DNA from: Yamagishiella unicocca
Lineage: Eukaryota > Chlorophyta > Chlorophyceae > Chlamydomonadales > Volvocaceae
Assembly (NCBI GenBank): GCA_003116995.1
Contig: BDSL01000035.1
Coordinates: 682,001 to 746,000, forward strand
Direction of reading: 5' to 3'
Length of the DNA: 64,000 bases
Numbering within the stretch: position 1 is the first letter of the stretch; each line of letters begins with the position of its first letter. The notes below the pieces were generated by a model. The model was not told the DNA's origin and searched no databases. It was given only the letters and a program-made list of their open reading frames with translations. This document shows positions 53,808 to 64,000 of the stretch, piece after piece. The translations under genes and the position numbers were made by a program.

Positions 53808-55890
53808 ATGGGCGACCCACACCATGAAGCACATAACGGACACGGCCATGCCCACGACCACCACCACGGTCACGACCATCACCACGACGACCAGCACCTT
53901 GGCTATGGAATTGGCGAGCCGTCTGCCTTCCCAGCCACGCTCTGGCAAATCATCAAGATATACCACCTGATACCAGTGGCCTTTTGTATCATCCTCCTAC
54001 TCGCCTTTGTGCGGCTGAAGCGGCGACGACGCGCCCAAGCGGCGGAAACCGACTACGGTACGGGGGCCAAAGCACTCCCGGGATACTTCCACTCCAGCGC
54101 AATCGCGCTGAGGGGGTTAGGGGATTGGGGAGGAGGAGGGAGGGGGTTGCCAGTGCGCTGGGCTGCACACCAGGACGCTACGTTCCGATGGCGTCCTCAG
54201 CTGCTCGCAACCGCCTGGCTTTCGGGCTGGACAGCACCCCATGCCCGCTCCAGCCCATGAGGGCCTCCCCCATGAGGGCCTGCATATCAAGAGGCCCTCA
54301 GTTCCTGAGGGAAGCAGGGCCGCCCCTGGACTGCTGAAGGCGCGGGAGCGGGGAGGGCCCGCAGGGTTTGGAGCGCCGGGTTGGGACACCGGCTACGGAA
54401 TAGATGGTGCCGGGTGCTGGGCGGCCACCCTGGTGGTTTCGGAGGACTCTGCACCAACTGGGTGCCGTGCCGGCAAGCTTGGGTTTCTGACTGTCTGCTT
54501 GACCCTAATCATCACCCCAACCTGACCCTGGTCGACAACCCAACCTGGCCCGGAACCCCAGCGCACAGAAACCTCCCCGCCTCCCTCTCTCGCTCCCTTG
54601 CTCGTCCCCCCCCCCCTGGACCAGTCGAGTTGCCGGTTCTTTTACTGTAACCCCCTGTACCAACCCGCCCCCCTCTGCCCTCCCCCCTACCGTCCCCGGC
54701 CCCCCCTCACCTCCCCGCACCCGGCTCCAGCCTCCCAGCACGACATGAACCTAGGCATCCGCCGCGCCCGGGCGCTGGAGGCCATGCAGCAGGAGTACGA
54801 CCGTAAGGCCCGAGAGTTCGAGGAGCTGCAGGCCAAGCGACGGGAGCTGGAGGCGGTGAGCTGGGGGTGAAGGGCGGGGTGGAGGGCGGGGTTCGAGGGA
54901 AACCCGTGGAGGGCGGGGTGGGGGCCGGCGCAAGGGGGCGGGGTGGGGGGGAGATGTGTTTTGGAAACAGCAGCAGCAACAGCAGTAGCAGCGCACGGGG
55001 CTGGAAGGGTCAAAGAGGGCTGCGGACGGGGTCCTGATGGGAGGTGGCGCCCTCTGTGCGTGGGTTGGGACGAGGGTTTGGGGACGAGGGTTTGGGGACG
55101 AGGGTTTGGGGACGAGGGTTTGGGGACGAGGGTTTGGGGACGAGGTTTGGGGAAGAGCGGGGGGTGTAAGAAAGAGGGAGGCACTGGCGTCGGCGGCCGG
55201 CACGGGGGGGGGGTTGCTGTCGCATCGTCACGTACGGCGAAAGGGGGAGAGAGAGGTAGGGAGGAGAGGGGCCCCCAGGTGGCAGCGCACAGCCTTCGGG
55301 AGGGCAGGGGGTGGTTGCTATGGGTTGTTGATGTGCTGTGCGGCGGCAAAGGGGCGGAGAGGAGACCTGTTAGCCGAAACCGGCGAGAACGAAGTGGGGC
55401 CCAGGTGGGGCGGTTGAGGGTCCTATGGCGACCCGCTGCGCGACCTGGTGTGTGCAGGAGGAGCGGGCCAGGGAGAGGGAGAAGGCGGCGGCCAGCGGCG
55501 TGGGATCCGGAGGTGGATCTGGAGGTGGATTCGGAGGCGGAGGAGGGAGCGGCGGAGGCCAAAGTGAGTCGCAGCGGGGTCCCCGCCGCCGACGTGGGCC
55601 GGGGGTGGCCTGGGGTATCCTGGAACACCAGTACTCGCACGGTTAGCTGGATGTGGTCGATCCCTGTCTGCGACCGCCCTCCACTGCACACACGATCGTG
55701 ACCCTGGCCCCAGCTCTCTCACCCACGCTCCCCGCAACCGGCGGCGACCTCAGCTCGCAACCCCCTCCGTTCCCCTCTGCCCTCCTGCCGCGCCCTTCCA
55801 GGCGACAGCAGCTGGACTCCCCTGATGGGCTCCGGTCCCGTGGGCGGCTTCAAGTCTCAGCGCTGCGTCAAGAGGGGCGGCTGACGCTAG
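53808..55890 (+). CDS. Selenoprotein S/VIMP-like protein with candidate Sec (UGA) codon
   Basis: Four exons (53808-54057, 54731-54855, 55458-55563, 55802-55884 or -55890) join in phase. The protein has a His-rich N-terminus (14 His in residues 5-30), one membrane helix (about 48-68, IKIYHLIPVAFCIILLLAF) followed by LKRRRR, a coiled coil (RARALEAMQQEYDRKAREFE, KRRELEAEERARERE), a Gly/Ser linker and the tail SWTPLMGSGPVGGFKSQRC, VKRGG. The frame then reads TGA (55882-55884), CGC, TAG (55888-55890). Selenoprotein S has the same order, single helix, VCP-binding coiled coil, Gly-rich tail with a PL-G motif, and selenocysteine as the penultimate residue (GGUG). Here it would be GGUR. SelS acts in ER-associated degradation with p97/VCP and derlin. 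If TGA is simply a stop, the protein is 187 aa. No convincing SECIS was found by eye. The His-rich head is not part of known SelS proteins. Confidence 0.72.
55068..55153 (+). repeat. 14-bp minisatellite in SelS-like intron 2
   Basis: About six copies of ACGAGGGTTTGGGG. Confidence 0.9.
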
Positions 55891-56370
55891 GGACCCTGGG
55901 AGGCCGCCCCGCGCGGTGCCCTCTTGCCTCCCTGGACCCATCCATCCACCCCCGCCCCCGCTGCCGTACAGCCGCAGCGGGAATCGCCCCCTCGCGCGCC
56001 TGATGCTTCGGAGCTCCGGCGATTATTGTTCGGTCGGGACGAGGCGGGTCGGGTCGGTGGGGAAGAGGTGGAGGGAGGTGGCGGGCACCGGGCGGGGAGT
56101 CATCTCAGGAAGCGTGTGGCTGTTTGTCCCGAAGGGGGCCTCGTTGGAGGCGAGTGATGGGAAGGACGGGAAGGAAAAGAACGTGTTTGTTTTGGGGTTC
56201 TGAGCTTCGCCTTGTTATTGGGCGGATTCTGGTTCTTAGCTCGCATAGCCGCGGACACAGCGGCGGCGACGCCCCGGCGGACACGACGCCGCGACCACAG
56301 AGGGGCCCGCGACCCCGCCGACGCCAGGGAGGGAACCGCCACACGGCGGGAGCTCCGTCGCGCATCGCTC

Positions 56371-56433
56371 GTGTGACGCGATCGGGGTCCTAGCAGGACC
56401 GAGACCGCGTCACACGGTCGGGGTCCTGCTAGG
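56371..56433 (+). repeat. Two overlapping, mutually exclusive inverted repeats
   Basis: Hairpin A pairs GTGTGACGCG (56371-56380) with CGCGTCACAC (56406-56415), with an inner GGTCCT/AGGACC stem. Hairpin B pairs CCTAGCAGGACC (56389-56400) with GGTCCTGCTAGG (56422-56433), with an inner GACCG/CGGTC stem. All arms are perfect. The site lies in the presumed 3' UTR of the SelS-like gene. Confidence 0.85.
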
Positions 56434-56733
56434 GATACCCGCAGGGTGCCGCGCCGCTGATGGCGCGACCGTGAGGGCCGCGGTGTGTGCGGGCGCGCGG
56501 GTGTGGCCGTGGCCGTGTCGGACACCGTGGGCTCTGTGGCTAGAACCACGGCTGCAGAGGAGAGGGGCCGCAGGGGGTTATGACGTGCCAATCGGTGGAA
56601 CCCGGACCTATGTTCCGGAGCCGAGGCGCTGACGGGGCATATCAGTGCCCGCCCCCCCCCCCCATATCCATAGCTGCCGTTTTGATCTGCGTTGAGCAAG
56701 TCGCTGCGAGGCCTCGTTGTCTTAGTTTATGGG

Positions 56734-56746
56734 TGTAACGGTGTAA
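56734..56746 (+). terminator. Double TGTAA polyadenylation signal
   Basis: TGTAA occurs at 56734-56738 and 56742-56746. It would end the SelS-like transcript with a 3' UTR of about 850 nt, long enough for a SECIS element. Confidence 0.5.
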
Positions 56747-59410
56747 CGCGGCGTGGGGAGTAAACCGAATATGTAAGTGGCAGCGTCCCTGGTTGAGACA
56801 CTTGGTGTCACAGTACTCCTCGATGTGTTGTGATCGCGTCAGGGCGTGTCGCATTTGGTTGAGAGTTGGTTGGGAGTTGAGGCGGTTGAGTGGAGGGGCG
56901 AGTGAGCAGGGAGGAGAGGGCGGGGCGAATGCTGGCGTTGTTTGCAGAACCTGCGGGGAGCAAGTGTGGCTGCGGCCTGTTTGTACCGGGATGTACCGGA
57001 TGTACATCGACAGATGTCGTTGACATCATGAGAAGCGTGAAGTCTGGCGGGGGGGTCAGGAGCGGCTGCTGGTGCAAGCGGTCCAGGGGGTGTTGCAGGT
57101 GCTGGGGGAAGGGGCGTCCAGGAGACCCGCTGAGATGCAGCAGAGCGAGCTGCCCCAGCACGTGTGGGTGTGTGTGTTTCCTTGTGCACTGGTGCGGTGG
57201 CGTGACGTGAGGCCGCATTCGGTCGCTGACTGGCACATACAGGGCGCATTTCCCTGGTGTTCCGGTAATGGTTAAGCGTTGGGAATTGGGAGTGGGAAGT
57301 GGGCAGAGGGGCTTTTAGTGCTAAACGTGGGAGCAGCCGGACTGCCTTGGCGTGCCGATGTGTTTTGTCGTGCGCTTGGGGTGTGGGGCGAGTGGGGCTT
57401 GGGGTGCGGGTGCAATGCTGCCGTACGTGCAGCATCCGAGTGTGGTGTGGTGGGGGCCGACTCACGTGGCGCCCCAGGGAATCCTGGAGCTTTGACGATG
57501 GGCATGTACGGCATCCTTAGGAGCTTTGACGATGGGCATGTACGGCATCCTTATATATGTACGGCATCCACGATGTCGATACCATCCCATTTGGATCGCC
57601 CATCGTGTCGGGTGTCGCTCTGTCCACGTCCTCGCAGCACCTAGCGCCGCCGAGCCCGTCCACAATGCCAGCCAGCCGCAACAAACACCCTAGGGTCTAC
57701 CTTTTTCGATAAGGTCTGGAGCCCGTTGTGACGACTACTGCTACCCGGGCGCCGTCGCCCTGCAATAATAATAATAAGGCCCGGGGCAGCCCACCATAAG
57801 GCCGTACCTGATGCATGCAATAACATCAACAAAAGAAATCCTCGTGTGCCATTCCTTGCCTAGGTGTGAGGTCCAGGGAAGGTGGTATATAATGCGCCTC
57901 AGCTCCGGCCCGCCAGGTCAGAATGCATTTGCAGAGAAGCCATACCAGTAGATGAAGTGAAGAAGTAGAAGAACGTCTGAAGAATTGGAAAGTGGCTGGC
58001 CACGGGGGCAGACAACCACACATCACGGGCCCAATCGCAAACCCTCAATAATCACACCAGCAGTCCAGAATGCAGTCGCTGAGTGAGACGATGTCAAGTC
58101 ATCCGTGCACACACTCCCAGCCATCCGGCCAGACCCCCATCCGGGAATCGTGATGTCTACTGCCTGACTGGGGCGCCCTCTAAAACGCAGGTTGGCACTT
58201 CCCAAGTCGTCGCTCAGTCGTCACATTCGTCATCGCCAGTCGTCACATAAGTCATCAGTCATAGCGCAGCAGCTGGCGTCCGCGTGTCCATCACGTCACG
58301 CGATGCACCAGATGGCTCCACCTCTTGAAGCCGGGAGCCCACTGTTACGATTACGCACTCCTACGGCACGCCGATGGACTCCGGAGCCCACCGTTAACAG
58401 TTACTGTCGATAGTTCTCCCTCTTGGCCGGAAGCCACCGAAGCCCCACTGTGGCATCTACCACAAACCAATCGCCACAACCAATCGTCACATCAGGCACG
58501 TCGCTGTCAGAAACCCAACAAGTTCGTAACAGTTACTACATAGTCCGGCACGTTCACAGCTGGCACCCGTCGCTCTCCGCCCTCCATTTGCCTCATCCCT
58601 GACCGGACCAGGGCCCGCAATGCAGCTGTCCGACACCGGAGGTTTAAAAAGCTGGTTCGCCCGATAATTGATAATCGCCGAACAAATTTATCCCCAACCA
58701 CCAACTCACCAACCAGCAACTAACCGACCGTTGGAGGTCTTCGAAGTCGTCGACCGCTGTCAATGTGTCAAATGCACCTCCCTACTGCGCTGCACGCAAC
58801 CGGCGAGCTAGCCTATAGGCGGTCGGCTCGTATTAGCGTACGTGTCGTACATGTGCAGGTGGCCGCCATACGCCCAGCACGGGGTCGAACCGGGTTTATG
58901 TCTCCCGCCGGGGCTCGCACCGGGCATTGCCATCATTCGCGTCCGCTCATCGAAGCCGCAGCCGTCGCCGTCATCATCAATCATCACCTTTATCACCATT
59001 GCATCTCATTATCAGCTCCATGTTCTCATGCGAGTTCGCAATTTTGGTCCCACTACTAAGCAGCAGCAGCAGCAGCAGCAGCAGCAACTCCCAGCGGTGC
59101 TTTGCAGTACATTGCTTGTGGACCACACAACGTTCCAGGGAGGGTCCCTCCGCCGCCAACTTGCTGGCCCGTACTACCTACCCATCGACAACCCCTGGGT
59201 GTATCGCAGTACGTTGACATTCATGTCGTACGTTTCCACGTGCGCTCCCATCGGCCAACCACCAACCACCACCGCCGCCGCTGCCACCACCGCCACCACC
59301 CGTAACCGAAGCTTCCATGCAAACCCTCGGCGGCTCCCATTCCCATAACGCCAACGGGTCCGAACCCACCCATCATCCATCACTCTTCACCCGCCAGCCG
59401 ACTCACCACC
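56747..59410. other. Intergenic, with a duplicated 34-bp unit
   Basis: No supported gene. GGAGCTTTGACGATGGGCAT and the following 14 bases are repeated in tandem at 57487-57554. A (CAG)9 run lies at about 59060-59087. The last part should contain the 3' UTR of the next minus-strand gene. Confidence 0.5.
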
Positions 59411-62400
59411 TCACCACTTGCTGGGGGGCAGCCCTAGCTCCGCCAGTTGGTGCACCATCGTCGTCGCTGACTTGCTCCCTCCGCTGCCGCCTTTCTCCTC
59501 GTCCTCGCCCTCCTCCTCCTCCACGATGGTCCCCTGCAGGCTCGTCTTGAGGCTGCCGCCGGGGCTGGGACCCACATGGTCGCCCCGGACCATGGTGGCC
59601 GTCTTGTTGAGCGTCGACTTGAGCAGCGACTGCGCCAGCGGGCTGCTGGGGGCGCTGCCGTGAACCCCGCCGCCGCCGCCGCCGCCGCCGGCGACACTGC
59701 CACCGCTCTGGGAGGAGGAGCGTGAAGGAGGTTGCGGCTTCGGTGAGGTTGCGGTTGCAGTTGGGGTTGCGGTTGCGGTCGAGGTTTTCGGGACGATTGC
59801 GGTTGCGGTTGCGGTTGCCGTTACGGTTGCCGCTGCGGTTGCGGCTGCGGTTCACACCCAGTCCCAACTTGCCTGCCTAGCTCCGCCCAGGTACCCAGGT
59901 AGGGGTCAAATGTATGTGTGCTCCCTTTCCTTCCACTCCCCCACCTCAAACTTCTGTTTCAAACGGTTTTTTCGGACATCCACGGGTTTCCCTCGAACCC
60001 ACCTCCGCACGGATTTTCCTCACATACCCCCGGTCCCCCCAGCAACGGTTCTTTTCTGCACTCCCCCCCGCAGCGTCGCACCGCATCCCCCGCACCTGCA
60101 TCGCCCAGCCGCCGGCTGCGGCCCCTGAGCCGCCCGCGCCGGCGACGTAGCCGCTGGCGCTCTGCGTCCGCTCCGAAACCGCCACGTCACCGCTGACCGG
60201 CCTGCGGATGGAGGTCATGAGGTTCTCGCCGTGCGCCTGGCGGTTGGTCATGGTGGCGCCCAGGTCCGAGCGCAGCGTCGTGCCCAGGCGGCTCGTCCTG
60301 CAGGTACGGCATGCACGACATGGCACGGTACGGCACGTACGGCGGATGAGATCAGGCAGCGAGACGGGACGGGACGGGACGGGGTGGGGGGTGTATAAAA
60401 ACCGGTTTACGCAACGGGACAGGATAGTTGGCGCATGGTCGTCGGACACCAAATTTGTGGGCGCATGCTGGAGCACTGGAACTGACTACCGGCAAACCTG
60501 TGGAGCCGGCCTGTCCGAGCTGTGTAAAAGAAAAGAAATAGAAAGAGAATAAGCAAAAGCGCGGTGACGTGCATTGGGCGCGGCGAGGCGAGTGGCGGCG
60601 GGAGGACGGCGATGACGCTCTGTTGCGTGTCGTACGTGTGAGACGCGTCGATGAGTGAGCCACGTCGCATGTGGCTGGAGGCCGTGAGGCCGTGAGGCCG
60701 GCCCATCCCAACTCCCAACTCCCAACCCAGCTCCAGGCCGCCCTTCCACGCGCCTAAACCCGTCCCTCCCCCCCCCGGTTTTTATGCCACCCCGGGTACC
60801 CACTTGTTGATTCCGTCGCTCACTCGGGTGGACACGGGCGGCGACAGGCTCGCGGGACTGCTCCGACCCGACGCCGGCACCTGCCCGGAGATGCGGCCCG
60901 AGCCGGAGCCCAGCGCAGCCGTGCTGGCCGCCGCCGCTGCTGCTGCCGCTGAGGGTGTGATGAGGGAGCTGGAGGTGCGCGGGCTGAACCCCGTGACCAG
61001 GTCCAGGGAGCGGGAGGTGCTGCGGTGGTCGAGGCCGAAGCCCTTGGGTTCCTCCACCTCACGGAAGCTCACCATTTCCTGAGGGGGGGGGCGGAGGAGG
61101 GAGAGCGGAAGCGCGTGTTTCGTCACGTGAGGCGAAGCAAGGGGGAGCGAGGAGGTCGGCAGGGGGAAGGGGTACGGGAGGAAATCCGTATGTCGGCAGG
61201 GAGGAGAGAGGGAGGTAGGGACGCGGCGAGATGGGTTTCGGAGTGGGTTCGGGTTGGGGTGTGCACTTGGGTAGGTTGAGGCCTTTGGGGTTTGGGGCCA
61301 TGGGGTCGTGATCTCGTGCAGGGTTTAATGTTTCCGCTGCCGCTGCTCCCCCGGGTAGCGGTGAGTCGCACTGCAGCTGAGTAGCATATGGTGGGTCGCG
61401 GAGTAGTGCACCAGGGTGGGTCGCGGACTGGCGGAAAGCTGTTCGATATCGCCCATGGGCCTTCATTGCACGGTCCCGCCCAGGCGCAACCCAATCCTCG
61501 CCACTAAGGGTCCCGGCGGGGATGGACGGGAAGGGTTTTAGGGTTTTACCCGGCGGGGAGGGCCGCGGGATGGGGTGTGGGGGCTGCCACCCACCTGCAC
61601 CTCGCTCTGGTGCTTGGGGCGGCGCAGAGAGGCCATCATCCGCTCCATCACCGTACCCTTGTTGGTGGCACTGCCGCGGGAGGGAGACCCTGGGGGAGGG
61701 GGAGTCGCGAGAAGACCCGGTTACACGACATAGGAAACGGAGGGCAGAAGCTACCTGGCGAATAGTTATGGCAGGGGAGGGTAGGGGGGGGGAGGAAAGG
61801 GGAAGGGGGTGTGGAGTCGACAATCATTTTGCCCCTCCCTCCCTCCCTCGTCCCTCCCTCCCTCCCTCGCATGGACCCATGGCCAAGCGACCCACCGGTC
61901 TCGCTGATCGCCGGCGAACGAGGGCTGTCATGCGCGTGATGCAGGAGCCCGGCACCCTTGGCGGTGTGGTTGGGGGAGGGCGTCTCTGTGCCGCTGCGCC
62001 TCCGGTGGAAGTCCCCCATGGTGCCATCATGCACCTCCTGCCCGCCCTCCGGACCCTCGCCCGCGTGCGCCTTGGGGACATCGGCGCCGCTGGGCCGGCC
62101 GCTGGGGGACCTGGTGAGGCCCCTGTGTGGAGCCGGAGGAGGAAGAGAGGAGGAAGGAGCAGCAGAAGGAAGGGCAGGAGCAGGGAGCGAGACATCAAAG
62201 GTTTGTGGGTGGTGAGGGTGATGAGCGTGGTCGGGGTCGGCATGGGGGCCGAGGTTGAAAGCGCGCTGCAGGAGGCTGACCGGTGCCAGGCTGGCAGGAG
62301 GGCGACCCTACCCGCCACGAGGGACCCGTGCGGCCAATCAAGGGTCGGACTTTGCCGCTAAGAGGTTTGGGGACACCACGAAGGGAAAGAAGGACAAGAA

Positions 62401-64000
62401 GGAGCTGTTGCCTCCACGAAATCGGTACGGCGCAGTTCCCTTCCGTCTCCACCCTCCCCCAGTGCCGGACGACGCCGTGTCATCCGTACCACGGCGCTTT
62501 GTACGACACCACGCCACGACTGCGCACCTAGTGATGGTGCTCTTGAGCCGCTCCAGCACACTGCTCTTGTGGGGGGGCGAAGAGGACGCCTCCGAGGCCG
62601 CGCTGGCGGGCTGCTGCTGCTGCTGCTGCTGCTGGGGCTGCTGGGGCGGCTGCTCCGGGGGTGCCATCGACACCGCGCCGTCAGGGGAGGTCGGCGCGCT
62701 GTTGGCGGCGGAGGCGGCGGCCTTAGCTGCCGCACGCTGGGCGCTGACCACGGACGACAGCTTGAGAAGGTTCTGCATGAGCTTTGCCTTGGGGCCTTGG
62801 GCGGGCGGCGGCGGCGCTGCGGAGCCGGTGTCGGCCGCCTGGGGCGCCTTCTTGCCGCCCTTCTTGCCCCCCTGCGCAATGCGGGAGGCATGCGAGATAG
62901 AGGAGGCAACGGGGAGGGGGGCGGGGCTCGCTCCGAAACCTCCAGCGTCGAAAGACCGGTGATACACCCCAGCTACGTGGCTGCTCCGACCGCCAGCTGT
63001 GTATGTACGACGCCATGTCTCCTCCCCCCCTCCAGGCAAAACACGGGGTACAGTACTCCCTCACGGCGCCATGACGCCATTCACGACCGCAGCCCCGGCC
63101 CCCCCATCCCCTTCCCGCGCAGCCCCCAGACATAAGGCCCTCCATCTTTTCGGTCCTCAGGCAGGCGCCTGCTGGCGCGACAGCGCACCTCCCCCCTCCA
63201 ATTCTGCGAAGAGCATGTCTCTATGGATGCGAAAAACAGCCCCAAGTGCCCAACTCCAAGTGCCCAAACCCAAGTGCCCAAAACCCAAGTGCCCAATCCA
63301 ACACCCAATTCAATACCCGCTTCAATACCCAACCCGATACCCAACCCGGCCCGACGTTGCGCGCACCTTGCCCTTGCCCTTGGTCCTGCCACTGGGCGAG
63401 CTCTCAGCACCCGACTCTGGCTCCGTCACCGCCGCCGCCGACTCCCTCAAGGCCTCCACCTCCACTGCCTCGATCTCGCTGCTGGCAGACACGGCGGGCT
63501 GCAGCCCCCGAGCGGCCTGCGGGGACGATGGCTGTGACGCTGGCGGCGGTGGCGGCGGCAGTGGCGGTGACGGCGGCGGCGACGGTGGCGGCGCCACTGG
63601 TGCCGCCACCGTCGGCAGTCCTGCTCCACGCTGCGTGGTCGCAGCACCTCCTCCTCCTCCTCCTCCCGCCGCTGGGGCTTCCACCGCACCCGCCTTCCCC
63701 CTCCCGGCCTTCGCCCCCTTATGAGCGGCACTAACACCAGCCTCCGCCTCCTCCGCCTCCGCCTCCGCCTCCTCCTGCTCCTCCTCCTGCCCCTGTCCTG
63801 CCCCCTGTGCGAAGGCCGGCGGGTCCTCCAGCACCATGCTGCTCCTGCGCCGCCCCAGCACCTTGGCTAGCAGGCCCCCCACGGACTTCTTGCCCTTGGG
63901 CTTGTCGCCCGTGCTGCTCCCGGCACCGCTGGAGCCCTCACTTGCGGGAGCCTGTCCCTTGAGCAGCTTGCCTGCAGCCGACGACCTGCCCGAGACCCCG
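59411..64000 (-). CDS. Large disordered protein of unknown function (5'-partial)
   Basis: Minus-strand exons 63367 to beyond 64000, 62528-62871, about 61892-62122, 61595-61670, 60804-61078, 60096-60297 and 59411-59707 join in phase to about 686 codons ending GLPPSKW. The N-terminal part runs off the window. No domain was recognised. The protein is mostly Ser/Pro/Ala/Gly with a Glu-rich block (QEEEQEEAEAEAEEAEA), a poly-Q stretch and Lys-rich GGKKGGKK. Scattered short amphipathic basic motifs recur about once per exon: GGLLAKVLGRRRSS, LMQNLLKLSSV, SVLERLKSTITR, VMERMMASLRRP, ENLMTSIRRP, AQSLLKSTLNK. The donor of the 61892 exon (GG|GTCGCT) is weak. Low-complexity content fits a scaffold or regulatory protein, possibly the tail of a kinase whose catalytic part is outside the window, but this is not shown. 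Confidence 0.7.
59948..60030 (+). repeat. Dispersed intronic repeat family B, copy 4
   Basis: TGTTTCAAACGGTTTTTTCG, GACATCCACGGGTTTCCCTC and GAACCC, in an intron of the minus-strand gene. Confidence 0.75.
60392..60512 (+). repeat. Dispersed intronic repeat family A, copy 4
   Basis: In an intron of the minus-strand disordered-protein gene, so antisense to its host. Shares ATAAAAACCGGTT, AGGATAGTTGGCGCATGGTC, TTTGTGGGCGCATGCTGGAG, CACTGGAACTGACTA and AAACCTGTGGAG. Confidence 0.75.
61706..61770 (+). repeat. Dispersed intronic repeat family A, copy 5 (partial)
   Basis: In another intron of the minus-strand gene. Shares GAAGACCCGGTTACACGACA with copies 2 and 3, then diverges. Confidence 0.65.

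Noticed and set aside
56371..56415. Hairpin A as the SECIS element
   Set aside because: Its UGA lies inside a fully Watson-Crick-paired arm, so no GA quartet can form.

Overview
The window is nuclear DNA of a green alga, most likely a volvocine member of the Chlamydomonadales. The evidence is very GC-rich intron-dense genes with GTGAGT/GTGGGT donors and C-rich acceptors, TGTAA polyadenylation signals, pherophorin-type matrix proteins, SPPPP-type hydroxyproline-rich sequence, and APE-type non-LTR retrotransposons. No bacterial-style operon, CRISPR array, rRNA or tRNA was recognised. Gene models were built by eye from open frames, splice sites and phase agreement, and no database was searched.

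Layout: (1) 187-4347 (+), the C-terminal 639 codons of the clamp-loader subunit CTF18, with an unusual RGG-rich insert; (2) 5009-5389 (-), FAM32A-like protein, convergent with CTF18; (3) 8423-11693 (+), secreted pherophorin-domain protein; (4) about 13140-14480 (+), decayed LINE fragment; (5) 15527-21544 (+), secreted EGF-WSC-F5/8C protein built largely from phase-1 exon modules; (6) 24917-27697 (-), ABHD14-type hydrolase; (7) 29345-37084 (+), coiled-coil/Kelch/FN3 protein; (8) 38570-38881 (+), two weak exons of an unrecognised gene; (9) 39659-42145 (+), hydroxyproline-rich CAP/PR-1 protein; (10) 42990-43200 (+), BTB remnant; (11) about 43646-48418 (-), nearly intact APE-RT retrotransposon; (12) 48819-50209 (+), MATH-BTB protein; (13) 51772-53438 (-), TMEM14/FAX-type plastid membrane protein; (14) 53808-55890 (+), selenoprotein S/VIMP-like protein whose reading frame ends GG-TGA-R-stop; (15) 59411 to beyond 64000 (-), a long disordered protein of unknown function.

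Three genes (3, 5, 9) encode secreted extracellular-matrix-type proteins, so the 8-42 kb stretch is enriched for cell-wall genes. FAX-like and SelS-like genes diverge from a 369-bp shared promoter. The other genes have unrelated housekeeping or possibly ciliary roles.

The most notable signals are the likely UGA-selenocysteine codon in gene 14; two short dispersed repeat families found mainly inside introns of several unrelated genes, in both orientations and close to splice sites; tandem duplications that copy exon/intron junctions in three genes; and a LINE whose ORF1 and endonuclease share one frame split by a single TAG.
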